Positions 1 through 7,242 are shown, numbered from the stretch's first letter. The stretch: 8,970 bases of DNA from JBDSTW01 sp039914705 (GCA_039914705.1 JBDSOT010000136.1:1-8970), one strand, 5' to 3'. Numbers and translations are program-made. Notes: generated by a model from the sequence alone, not told the origin.

Positions 1-89
1 CAACACGGTAGTGCTTATCCACGTGTAGGTGCAATACTCCCGCATCCTGCATGTAAGCACAATGATCTTCGTCGCTGAAAATACATCAG

Positions 90-131
90 CCCCGGTTGTC
101 AGACTGGGCTAATCGGTACGCAAAACCGGGG
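90..131 (-). terminator. Possible hairpin downstream of the fusion gene
   Basis: The arms CCCCGGTT (90-97) and AACCGGGG (124-131) are a perfect 8-bp inverted repeat around a 26-base loop, about 100 bases past the stop of the minus-strand fusion gene. On the minus strand the second arm is followed, after a few bases, by a short T-rich stretch (TGTATTTT). The long loop and weak T-run make this a poor intrinsic terminator. It may only be a chance dyad. Confidence 0.25.
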
Positions 132-161
132 GGCAGAGTTCATGCAAACTGAGTATGGAGA

Positions 162-195
162 AGTTTAATACACACAACAGTTTAATACGCACAAC
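162..195. repeat. 17-bp tandem direct repeat, two copies
   Basis: Two head-to-tail copies of AGTTTAATACRCACAAC occupy 162-178 and 179-195. They match at 16 of 17 positions; the one difference is A at 172 against G at 189. The repeat lies 37 bases past the stop of the minus-strand fusion gene and directly abuts a palindrome. It may be a recent slippage duplication or a pair of protein-binding sites. No gene beside it shows which. Confidence 0.8.
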
Positions 196-196
196 T

Positions 197-206
197 ACGC
201 ATGCGT
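197..206. repeat. 10-bp perfect palindrome ACGCATGCGT
   Basis: ACGCATGCGT reads the same on both strands and begins one base after the second copy of the 17-bp tandem repeat. Its closeness to the repeat is the only reason to note it. A palindrome this short can arise by chance. Confidence 0.4.
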
Positions 207-231
207 CCACGGCAAGACATTAACAAATCCA

Positions 232-3200
232 TTATCGCTTGGGCAGCATAGGGATAGTTTTCAGCATTTTTGTTAATTCAGCAGTGGGCATCGGCCGGCT
301 GAATAAATAGCCCTGCAACTCATCGCATTCAAGGGTGCGTAGAAAGGCTAGTTGCTCGGCGGTTTCCACCCCTTCGGCGGTCACCTTCAAATTCAGGCTG
401 CGCGCCATGGCAACGATGGCCGTGACGATGGCCACATTATTCTCATCGGCAGGAAGGTTACGCATAAATGACTGGTCGATTTTCAGCTTGTGCAACGGGT
501 AGCGCTGTAAATAACTTAAGGATGAATAGCCGGTACCAAAGTCATCAATGGCCAGACGCACCCCCAATTCTTTCAGGGCACGCAATGTTCCGGTTGCCTC
601 CAGGCTTTGCATCATGCTTTCCGTTAATTCCAGTTCCAGATAACCAGGCTCCAGACCCGTTTCTTTTAATATCCCAGCCACTACATCTCTCATATGCGGT
701 AGTTGTAACTGGCGCCCCGAGAGGTTCACTGCCACGCGCATCGGTGGCAGCCCCTGATCCTGCCAAGCCTTGTTCTGCGCACAGGCGGTGCGCAATACCC
801 ACTCGCCGATGGGGATGATTAAACCAGTTTCTTCTGCCAGCGGGATAAAATCTGCCGGTGAGATCAGCTTCCCTTCACAGTTCCAGCGCAGCAGGGCCTC
901 CACCCCGGCAACCTCGCCTGTGGTGAAGTCAATAAGAGGCTGGTAGTAAAGCAGGAATTCGTCGCGTTCCAGGGCTTGGTGCAAGGCGTTTTCCATCACC
1001 AGCCGGCCGGAGGATTGGACCCCCATGCTTGCTGAATAAAACTGATAGTTGTTGCCTTCCCGATCTTTGGCGGCATACATGGCGCTGTCGGCATGCTTCA
1101 ATAGCGTTACGGCATCAGTGCCGTCGGTTTGCCAGAGGCTAATACCTATACTAGTGGTCACATAGAATTGGTGCCCATCCAGTTCATAAGGTTTGGCAAT
1201 CACATCGAGGATTTTTTGCGCGACCTTGCCCACATCTTCTTCGGAAGCGACATCGGCGAGCAGGACGGTAAACTCATCCCCGCCCAGACGGGCTACGGTA
1301 TCGCCTTCGCGCACACAGTCCATCAGCCGCTCGCCGATCGCTTTAAGCATTAAATCCGCAGTGCCGTGCCCCAGGGTATCGTTGATTAATTTGAAGCGAT
1401 CGATATCCAGGAACAATACTGCTGCCAACCTGTTATTCCAGGGCAGGCGCGTGATCGCCTGGGTGAGGCGGTCATAGAACAGGGTACGATTTGGCAGGTT
1501 GGTTAACGGGTCGTAATTAGCCAGGTAGGTCAAGCGGGTCTCGGCGAGTTTGCGGTTGGTTATGTCTTCGCACACCACCAGAACAGTAATGTCGCCATTC
1601 GCAGATACGATAGGACGTACGATTTCACTCACCCAAATTACGCCACCGCCCTTACGCACCTTGCGAAATTCCCATTGCGTAATCTGCCCAGGATTCTGCA
1701 GGCACGCGTTGAACGCCTCCAGCACCGTCTTCTTGTCAGCCTCGTAAAAGACATTCAGCACCGGTTGCCCAAGCAGTTCATCTATGGTGTAGCCCAATTG
1801 CTCGGCCCCGCGCTCATTGACCGAGAGAATGTTCCCGGCTGCATCGAGCGTAAAGTACATAGCAGGATTGTCTTGGTACAGGGTACGAAAGCGCTCCTCA
1901 TTCGCGCGCAGCTTTGCTTGAGTTAGCTTGTGCTCGGTGATGTCATGCAGCGTTACTATGTATTCAGTTAGCCCCGCCCCCTCAAGAGAAGAAATAGAAA
2001 TTTCTACAATACGTTGGCTGCCATCGGGTCTTGTCAGAGTATGTTCCATAAACTCCTCATCCAATGAGAGCGAGGGCGGCAGTATCTCGTGAAGCTTAGT
2101 CCCTGTCAGTGAACCGTACGTGCCGAAAAGTGCTCCTGCGGGGGCATTAGCTAAACGAATAACCTTGGAATGATCAACCATGAGGGTGGCGATATACGAG
2201 TTGGTGAGTAAGGCGTGAGCCTCAGTAACCGCCTGTTCGCGGGCATCCTCCACCAAGGCAAGTTTCGGCAAGGTCGTCCAACAAGCGGCGGCCACACCTA
2301 AAAAGGCGATGACGAGGATCAGTATGGCAAACAGGTTAACGCCCGGCGCGCTGGTGCGCACGCCATCCACCAAGCCACTCAATCCCCAGCCTATCGCCGC
2401 AGCGCCGCACACAAACAGAATAAGTAGGGCCACCTGTGAGGCTATGCCGTCGTTCACCAGATTGTATCGTTTGGTGCTGTATATCTGCTGCCACCAGACC
2501 GGATTAAATATTCCAACCGGGAAGCGACGTATCAGGGCATCGACCATCATGACCGCGATAGGAAACAGCAGACCCATCAGAAAATCCTGCCAGCCCCAGG
2601 CGATGCCGCCGACCACAAAAATCACCAGCTCGGCGACAAAAAACCCAAGCGCCCACCACGGCCAGCGCACGTAGGATTTGCCACGGTTGAGCCACAAGCC
2701 TAGGTGCATGAACAGGAAAATCACAAAATAACCTGTGCCGGTCACCACCAGTACGCGTGTCATGTCTCCCCAGAGCAGGAAGATCAGGGAAATGATCAGC
2801 GTTAGAACGAGCGCCGGGCCAGGCACGTTGCGGCGCGAGGCAATACCGAATACCGGCGCGGCATGTCCATCGCGGGCCAATTGGTACACGACACGTGGGG
2901 AATTTGCGCAGCCCGTAGCGCAACTAAGCAGGCATGCGGAGGCGACAAAAAATATAACCATGAGATTCGCCAAGTCACCCCAGAAGGGTAGTGCTGCCTG
3001 CACCAGATTTTGATAAATATTATCGTGATAAATTTCTGCACCCGTGGAGAGCTGCATCAACACCCACGAACCGCCGATAAACACCACCGGCATAATCCAG
3101 GCGGCAGTTTTTAAACAACGCAGGATAGTGGTGGGCTTACGTGCATCGGCCATGAAAGAAGACGAGGTTTCCACGGCATACACGGCATAGGTTGCTACAA

Positions 3201-3885
3201 AAAACCACTTCGCCCACTCAGCGAAATTAAACTGTCCCCAATCTATGGGTAACAGGCCCGGACTCGCGCTGGAGAACGTCAGCCACCCGGCACCCTGCAC
3301 ACAGAAAAGTAGCAGAAAACCCACTGCGGGAATCACGAAGCACAGGTGCAACACACTCAGTGCACGCGTGCCGGCAAAGGCAATGAGGAAGGCGAGCGCC
3401 GTAAATGCCACCCTGAGTATCCAATCCGGAAAAAAGATTCCCACAATATTTAGATTCTGCATAGTGATATCGGCGAGGATAATGGCGCTGATCGTGGGCA
3501 CCGAGGCCCAGCCCTGAAAATAGGCCATGGCGGCATAGCGGCCGACCCAGGAATTATTGAACAGGCGGCTGGTGTAGTTTGCCGTGCCGCCCGCCATGTC
3601 GGGCCAATGGGCGGCCATCTGCCGCACCTGCAAGTTGATCATGACACCGACAATTACGATGGGTATCCACATCAATATAGCCTGTGGACCCAAGACCGCA
3701 TGCGCACCCGGAGCGGCCATAATCCACAGCAGTAGCCCCGTAAAGCCGAAGCCCCACACTTCCCAATTGCTGAGTATGGGCATCAAGCGCAACGTGGCCA
3801 GAGAAGCCGCCGGGTTCTTCGCTGCGTTTTCCAAACCTTGGGCAGGCGTGTCTACTGGGATATCTATTATTGGTTCGGCGCTCAT
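232..3885 (-). CDS. APC-family permease fused to PAS-PAS-GGDEF-EAL (predicted c-di-GMP enzyme)
   Basis: Predicted inner-membrane sensor that makes and/or degrades cyclic-di-GMP, 1217 residues numbered from ATG 3885. Residues about 40-455 look like a 12-helix APC transporter, with the helix-3 motif PDMAGGTANYTSRLF (96-109) and the helix-6 stretch ETSSSFMADARKP (239-251). Two more helices (about 484-506 and 517-540) precede two PAS/PAC domains (about 545-655 and 660-780). The GGDEF domain has GGDEF at 868-872 and an RxxD inhibitory site (REGD, 859-862) five residues before it. The EAL domain keeps EALLRW (996-1001), NLSGRQ (1054-1059), ELTES (1086-1090), DDFGTGYSS (1114-1122), KID (1135-1137), AEGVE (1170-1174) and QGY (1191-1193), so both activities look possible. 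AGGA at 3894-3897 lies 8 bases before the ATG; TTG at 3888 is an alternative start. Fourteen helices would put the signalling domains in the cytoplasm. Substrate, and whether it still transports, are unknown. Confidence 0.93.
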   Translation of the reverse strand: MSAEPIIDIPVDTPAQGLENAAKNPAASLATLRLMPILSNWEVWGFGFTGLLLWIMAAPGAHAVLGPQAILMWIPIVIVGVMINLQVRQMAAHWPDMAGGTANYTSRLFNNSWVGRYAAMAYFQGWASVPTISAIILADITMQNLNIVGIFFPDWILRVAFTALAFLIAFAGTRALSVLHLCFVIPAVGFLLLFCVQGAGWLTFSSASPGLLPIDWGQFNFAEWAKWFFVATYAVYAVETSSSFMADARKPTTILRCLKTAAWIMPVVFIGGSWVLMQLSTGAEIYHDNIYQNLVQAALPFWGDLANLMVIFFVASACLLSCATGCANSPRVVYQLARDGHAAPVFGIASRRNVPGPALVLTLIISLIFLLWGDMTRVLVVTGTGYFVIFLFMHLGLWLNRGKSYVRWPWWALGFFVAELVIFVVGGIAWGWQDFLMGLLFPIAVMMVDALIRRFPVGIFNPVWWQQIYSTKRYNLVNDGIASQVALLILFVCGAAAIGWGLSGLVDGVRTSAPGVNLFAILILVIAFLGVAAACWTTLPKLALVEDAREQAVTEAHALLTNSYIATLMVDHSKVIRLANAPAGALFGTYGSLTGTKLHEILPPSLSLDEEFMEHTLTRPDGSQRIVEISISSLEGAGLTEYIVTLHDITEHKLTQAKLRANEERFRTLYQDNPAMYFTLDAAGNILSVNERGAEQLGYTIDELLGQPVLNVFYEADKKTVLEAFNACLQNPGQITQWEFRKVRKGGGVIWVSEIVRPIVSANGDITVLVVCEDITNRKLAETRLTYLANYDPLTNLPNRTLFYDRLTQAITRLPWNNRLAAVLFLDIDRFKLINDTLGHGTADLMLKAIGERLMDCVREGDTVARLGGDEFTVLLADVASEEDVGKVAQKILDVIAKPYELDGHQFYVTTSIGISLWQTDGTDAVTLLKHADSAMYAAKDREGNNYQFYSASMGVQSSGRLVMENALHQALERDEFLLYYQPLIDFTTGEVAGVEALLRWNCEGKLISPADFIPLAEETGLIIPIGEWVLRTACAQNKAWQDQGLPPMRVAVNLSGRQLQLPHMRDVVAGILKETGLEPGYLELELTESMMQSLEATGTLRALKELGVRLAIDDFGTGYSSLSYLQRYPLHKLKIDQSFMRNLPADENNVAIVTAIVAMARSLNLKVTAEGVETAEQLAFLRTLECDELQGYLFSRPMPTAELTKMLKTIPMLPKR

Positions 3886-3893
3886 CAAGAAAT

Positions 3894-3897
3894 TCCT
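3894..3897 (-). promoter_or_regulatory. Ribosome binding site of the permease-GGDEF-EAL gene
   Basis: AGGA on the minus strand stands 8 bases before ATG 3885 and 5 bases before the in-frame TTG at 3888. Both spacings are workable. ATG is preferred because it is the stronger start codon and its spacing is nearer the usual optimum. The choice changes the protein by one residue. Confidence 0.55.
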
Positions 3898-3901
3898 ATG
3901 T

Positions 3902-3918
3902 GGCGCCGTGACGGCACC
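3902..3918. promoter_or_regulatory. Dyad in the leader of the permease-GGDEF-EAL gene
   Basis: GGCGCCGT (3902-3909), a central G, and ACGGCACC (3911-3918) form a near-perfect palindrome with 7 of 8 pairs matching. It sits four bases beyond the AGGA ribosome binding site of the minus-strand gene. It could be an operator, or an mRNA hairpin just 5' of the ribosome binding site. There is no T-run, so it is not a terminator. Function is inferred from position only. Confidence 0.35.
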
Positions 3919-4072
3919 CGACTCTGGTTAATTTAGCGATGTCCGGGACCAGCACTAGGCCATCCCGTATTTATTCAAGCTCCTGGATTCTTAATACCCG
4001 CACGCCCTTCTGGCTTTATTGATTTGATCAGGGTGTTCAGTGGAGCCGAATCTGTCCGATTGTGCATTTTCT

Positions 4073-4081
4073 TGTGGATAA
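4073..4081 (-). promoter_or_regulatory. Isolated perfect DnaA-box 9-mer
   Basis: The minus strand reads TTATCCACA, the consensus high-affinity DnaA box. No second box, AT-rich unwinding element or replication gene lies nearby; the closest relative is TTATCCACG at 15-23, one mismatch away and 4 kb off. It is therefore not an origin. It may be a chance match or a DnaA-responsive site in the leader of the fusion gene. Confidence 0.25.
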
Positions 4082-4401
4082 AACTTCACCGACTCACACG
4101 CCAAATGTCCGCGCAATAACACCAAATCTATGTGGAACCGCCCGCTCGCTATCCGAACGATTGACCCCGGCACAAGTACTTGCATCGGTTATGCCATGTC
4201 AGTGCACCAATTTCGCAGAATCAGATCACGCGCCGGTTGCTCGCTTTCTATGCTGTGAACATGGGTGCGAGGTCGGCGGCCAGGGGCAGTCTGCGTTGTT
4301 AAAGTATGCCTGTAGTCAGGGTAAGCCGTGATGAGGGGGTGAAGATGGGTGGTTATTGCGTGGGGATATCTTGCTACATGGACTAACTAAGCTTCCGAGT
4401 G

Positions 4402-6381
4402 TTACCCCCGCAGCAAGATCGCCTCGGCAGCTTCCAGCCCTCGCAATGTTCCGTTCAAGATCAACACGTCATCTTCGCGTAATTGCGTATACGGTTCTGG
4501 CTCGGGGCCGCGTATGCCGTGCCGACGTACGGCGGTGACGACCACGCCGTGTTTGTCCAGGCCGAGTTCTTCTAATGTGCGGCCTATGGCGTATGCGCCT
4601 TCGCGCAATACGACGGAGTGCAGACGCTCGCTCTGGCTTTCGGGTTGTTCTAATGAAAAATGTTCTTCGCCGTAAAATACGCCGCGCAGGAAACGGTAGC
4701 GGTCATTACGCACATCGCGCACGCGTCTGACCACGCGCGTTACCGGGATGCCGAGTATGAGCAACAATTGTGATGCAAGCATGAGGCTGGCTTCGAGTGT
4801 CTCGGGGACAACCTCGGTGGCACCGGCGGTGAGCAGGCGCTCAAGATCAGTGTCGTCGCGCGTGCGCACCAGCACGGGCAGGTCGGGGCGCAGGCGGCGT
4901 ATGTGTTCCAACACCTTGAGTGCAACCGGCACGGCATGATAAGTGACGACCACTGCGCGGGCGCGGCTTAAACCGGCCGCCTCGAGTATTTCATGACGTG
5001 TGGAATCACCGTAATGCACACGATCGCCGGCTTCCTGTGCCTCGCGCACGCGCAGCGGGTCAAGATCCAGCGCGACGAATTCAAACCCTTCCTGCTCCAA
5101 AAAACGCGCAATATTCTGGCCGACACGCCCGTAGCCGCAGATGATGATGTGCTGACTCATAACCTGCGCATTGCTGCCGATGGTTTCCTGCGCTTGCGTG
5201 TGGGTCTGCCCTTGACTTAACTTGAACAGATGTCCGGCCAACGCACCGTTGTAGCGGATCAGCAGAGGCGATAAGGCCATGCTGAGCAACACGGCGGCGA
5301 GCACGATCTGACTGGCCTGGCCGCCGATAAGCTCATAACCTAAGGCGAGCGACAGCAGTACGAAACCGAACTCGCCACCTTGCGCGAGGCTCAAACCGGC
5401 ACGCAATGCCACGACTTCTTGCGCACCCGCCAGCCTGCCGAGAATTGTAATAAGCGCAGTCTTGAATGTCACAATGCCAACCAGCAATAGCAATACCCAA
5501 TGCCAAATCTCCGGCAGCACGGAGAGATCAAGACGCATACCGATAGTGATGAAAAACAGACCGAGCAACACATCCTGGAACGGACGAATATCGGCCTCTA
5601 CCTGGTGCCGGAATTCGGTCTCGCCAATCACCATGCCAGCGAGAAATGCGCCCAGTGCCATCGACAGACCGGCCTGTTGCGTGGCCCACGCGGCGCTTAA
5701 GGTGAGTAACAGCACGGTGAGCACGAACAGTTCGGATGAATGACGCGCGGCGATGTAGCGCAACAGCGGGCGTTGCAACCAGTGACCGATGGCCCACAGC
5801 AAAAAAATAACCAGCGCGCCTTTAAACAAGGCCCAGGCCAGCGGCACAATCAGTGAGCCTAGCGCCTGGTTTGCCAAGGTCGGAATGACTACCAGAAATA
5901 CGATTACGGCAAGGTCCTGAAACAGCAGGATGCCGACGCTGAGGCGCCCGTGACGCGTATTAAGTTCACCCTGATCGGTGAGTTGTTTGATCACGATCGC
6001 GGTGGACGACATGGCAATAATACCGCCGACCACGAACGCGCCCTGCGGCGTCATGCCCAGCCACCAGGCCAGCACACCGGCGACAATAGTGGTAATGGTA
6101 ACTTGCGCGCCACCCAGGCCGAGCACTGTACTGCGTATGGTGAGCAGCTTGGGCAGGGAAAATTCCAGGCCAATGGTGAACATTAAAAACACCACGCCAA
6201 ATTCGGCCAGCAGATGCGTGTTGGAGGACATGGAAAGCCATGGCAAGCCGGGGAAGCCAACCAGCACGCCGACTAATAAATAACCCAGAATCGGCGGCAG
6301 ATGAAAGCGCCTGGCCAGCGCCACCACGAGCACGGCGGCGGCCAGCAGAATGAGTACCTCACTAAACACACTTGAACTCAT
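4402..6381 (-). CDS. Kef/YbaL-type monovalent cation:proton antiporter (CPA2) with RCK domains
   Basis: Predicted inner-membrane potassium or cation/proton exchanger of 659 residues, close to the usual length of KefB/KefC. Residues 1-380 form the multi-helix Na+/H+-exchanger fold, including FQDLAV (154-159) with the ion-site Asp156 and the stretch AQGGEFGFVL (333-342). HQVEADI (259-265) aligns with the HALESDI regulatory loop of KefC and keeps its acidic residues. A Rossmann RCK/TrkA-N domain follows from about 410, with GYGRVG (416-421), Asp439 at the end of strand 2 and YGDST (457-461). A TrkA-C domain ends the protein (about 570-657). In the family the RCK domain binds nucleotide and, in KefB/C, glutathione adducts gate efflux. 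No KefF/KefG-type partner lies in the window, and KefB, KefC and YbaL cannot be told apart here, so no symbol is given. The start agrees with family N-termini, but its ribosome binding site is weak. Confidence 0.93.
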   Translation of the reverse strand: MSSSVFSEVLILLAAAVLVVALARRFHLPPILGYLLVGVLVGFPGLPWLSMSSNTHLLAEFGVVFLMFTIGLEFSLPKLLTIRSTVLGLGGAQVTITTIVAGVLAWWLGMTPQGAFVVGGIIAMSSTAIVIKQLTDQGELNTRHGRLSVGILLFQDLAVIVFLVVIPTLANQALGSLIVPLAWALFKGALVIFLLWAIGHWLQRPLLRYIAARHSSELFVLTVLLLTLSAAWATQQAGLSMALGAFLAGMVIGETEFRHQVEADIRPFQDVLLGLFFITIGMRLDLSVLPEIWHWVLLLLVGIVTFKTALITILGRLAGAQEVVALRAGLSLAQGGEFGFVLLSLALGYELIGGQASQIVLAAVLLSMALSPLLIRYNGALAGHLFKLSQGQTHTQAQETIGSNAQVMSQHIIICGYGRVGQNIARFLEQEGFEFVALDLDPLRVREAQEAGDRVHYGDSTRHEILEAAGLSRARAVVVTYHAVPVALKVLEHIRRLRPDLPVLVRTRDDTDLERLLTAGATEVVPETLEASLMLASQLLLILGIPVTRVVRRVRDVRNDRYRFLRGVFYGEEHFSLEQPESQSERLHSVVLREGAYAIGRTLEELGLDKHGVVVTAVRRHGIRGPEPEPYTQLREDDVLILNGTLRGLEAAEAILLRG

Positions 6382-6414
6382 ATACGCGCCGTGTTGTGCA
6401 GGTTATTCGCAAAT

Positions 6415-6477
6415 GTAGGGTGGGCACTGCCCACCATTCATACCTGGGCAACTTTTCGTGGGCGGTGCCCACCCTAC
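6415..6477. repeat. Pair of inverted REP-like hairpins (BIME-like element)
   Basis: GTAGGGTGGGCACTGCCCAC (6415-6434) and GTGGGCGGTGCCCACCCTAC (6458-6477) are inverted copies matching at 19 of 20 positions, separated by 23 bases. Each arm is also a hairpin by itself: GGTGGGC-act-GCCCACC (6419-6435) and GTGGGC-ggt-GCCCAC (6458-6472). Two REP units head to head is the layout of bacterial interspersed mosaic elements. From memory, GTAGGGTGGGCA-type units are common dispersed repeats in proteobacterial genomes, and REPs in general are mobilised by RAYT transposases; none is present here. It fills most of the 120-base gap between two minus-strand genes and could attenuate or stabilise a transcript crossing it. 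Confidence 0.85.
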
Positions 6478-6501
6478 GAATTAGCTATGCCCGCTGCCGA
6501 T

Positions 6502-7242
6502 TTATAGCGCCAATAACTCCGGCGGCTCATCCGCGCTAAGAATGAGAATATGATGTTCAGGCACCGGCTGCCAGAAGCCGGACTGCGTAAGCGGCTCGCC
6601 GGCAATTAACTGTGCGTTCGGAAAAATCTCATCGTCCGTATTGTAGTAAAGCGGCGCGCATTCAGCGTTGATGGCATGGCGCGCGGCGTAGAGTCCTTCG
6701 CCGTCGCTGACGATAATATTTAAATAGGCCGCAAGTCCGCCGAGCCAATCGTCCAATAGCGCAAACATCTCGAACATGGCCTGGTCGATGGACATTTCCT
6801 CATCATCCGCCAATAAATGCCGCAATAACGCGAATAAATATTCTGCCTCGCCACGCCCGTACATCTGCGCCTCGATTTCAGGCGACAGAAAATGGGGCAT
6901 AGTTGGGTACAAGGCGGTGCGAAAATCCTCGATGTAGCCCTGGTGCACAAAGATAAAATCGTCATCGAGAAAGGGCTGCACTACGGGATGACTGACTGAC
7001 GCCAGCGCAGCTACACCGCTCGTCTGGAACAACCAAAGCCCGCTAGTCAAACTGCGTGCCAGATGCGGCAAATTGGCATCCAGGCAAATAGGAATGGGGT
7101 GGGTATAGACCGCCGGCGAGCCATCGGGCGCATACCAGCCGATGCCGAAATTGTAGCCCTGTTGTTCCAGGCCCCCGGCAAAATCCGGCAATACGTAGTC
7201 GAGTGCGACGGGTGGACCGAGATACGCGCTTAGACGGCTCAT
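6502..7242 (-). CDS. Class II glutamine-amidotransferase-like protein with Ser2 in place of catalytic Cys
   Basis: A 246-residue cytoplasmic protein resembling the EgtC/YafJ group of class II (Ntn-type) glutamine amidotransferases. It opens MSRLSAYLGPP, where relatives open MCRxxAYLG: residue 2 is Ser (AGC), not the Cys nucleophile, while Arg3 is kept. FGIGWY (32-37) matches the family's GFGVGWY, but the Asn-Ala-Asp before it is replaced by QQGYN. The usual AHVRSAT is LFQTSGVA (71-78), losing the glutamine-binding Arg, and AHNG is VHQG (99-102). DANLPHLARSL (55-65) and the rest of the fold remain. Glutaminase activity is therefore unlikely. It may be a pseudoenzyme or, since Met-Ser is readily processed, a Ser-type Ntn hydrolase with another substrate. 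Start ATG 7242 is chosen because family homology begins there and GGGGG lies 6 bases upstream; the frame stays open to an ATG at 7347, but those 35 residues show no homology. The biological role is unknown. Confidence 0.85.
   Translation of the reverse strand: MSRLSAYLGPPVALDYVLPDFAGGLEQQGYNFGIGWYAPDGSPAVYTHPIPICLDANLPHLARSLTSGLWLFQTSGVAALASVSHPVVQPFLDDDFIFVHQGYIEDFRTALYPTMPHFLSPEIEAQMYGRGEAEYLFALLRHLLADDEEMSIDQAMFEMFALLDDWLGGLAAYLNIIVSDGEGLYAARHAINAECAPLYYNTDDEIFPNAQLIAGEPLTQSGFWQPVPEHHILILSADEPPELLAL

Larger units (their letters stand above)
1..231. other. Non-coding tail downstream of the permease-GGDEF-EAL gene
   Basis: No convincing gene was found here. On the minus strand a short frame starts at ATG 52 and runs off the left edge, beginning MQDAGVLHLHVDKHYRV. 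It has no good ribosome binding site, and a stop lies about 12 codons upstream of that ATG. It could be the first 17 codons of a neighbouring gene, but nothing in it is recognisable. The stretch also holds a GC-rich dyad, a 17-bp tandem repeat and a 10-bp palindrome, listed separately. Confidence 0.5.
3886..4401. other. 516-base spacer without a convincing gene
   Basis: This lies between the stop of the Kef-type antiporter and the start of the permease-GGDEF-EAL gene, both on the minus strand. It must hold the 3' end of one transcript and the leader of the next. Open frames of 60-90 codons exist (for example plus strand 4062-4331), but they lack ribosome binding sites, recognisable motifs and protein-like composition. 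Visible elements are the leader dyad at 3902-3918, a perfect DnaA-box 9-mer at 4073-4081 and a 10-bp palindrome CAAGTACTTG at 4173-4182. I found no clear sigma-70 promoter or intrinsic terminator. Its length suggests a lost gene or a dispersed repeat, but nothing seen proves either. Confidence 0.6.

Noticed and set aside
11..60. Inverted repeat GTGCTTA / TAAGCAC with a 36-base loop.
   Set aside because: Seven bases with so long a loop is expected by chance, and no T-run or gene end supports a role.
3886..3888. TTG as the start codon of the permease-GGDEF-EAL gene.
   Set aside because: ATG directly follows it in frame with good ribosome-binding-site spacing. The TTG start adds one residue and cannot be fully excluded.
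3584..3931. A 115-codon plus-strand open frame antisense to the permease N-terminus, and other antisense frames across the large genes.
   Set aside because: The minus-strand frames encode clear protein families. The antisense frames have no family features and are by-products of that coding sequence.
3930..3946. A sigma-54-type GG-N10-GC match on the minus strand upstream of the fusion gene.
   Set aside because: Outside the GG and GC pairs the match to the -24/-12 consensus is poor.
4073..4081. A replication origin, suggested by the perfect DnaA box.
   Set aside because: There is a single box, with no cluster, no AT-rich unwinding region and no dnaA, dnaN or gidA nearby.
4062..4331. An 89-codon plus-strand open frame in the spacer before the fusion gene.
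   Set aside because: It has no ribosome binding site, no recognisable motif and poor protein-like composition, and lies in a region open in several frames by chance.
4402..6381. Naming the antiporter kefB or kefC.
   Set aside because: No KefF/KefG-type partner gene is in the window, the regulatory loop is only similar (HQVEADI against HALESDI), and YbaL-type proteins share the same layout.
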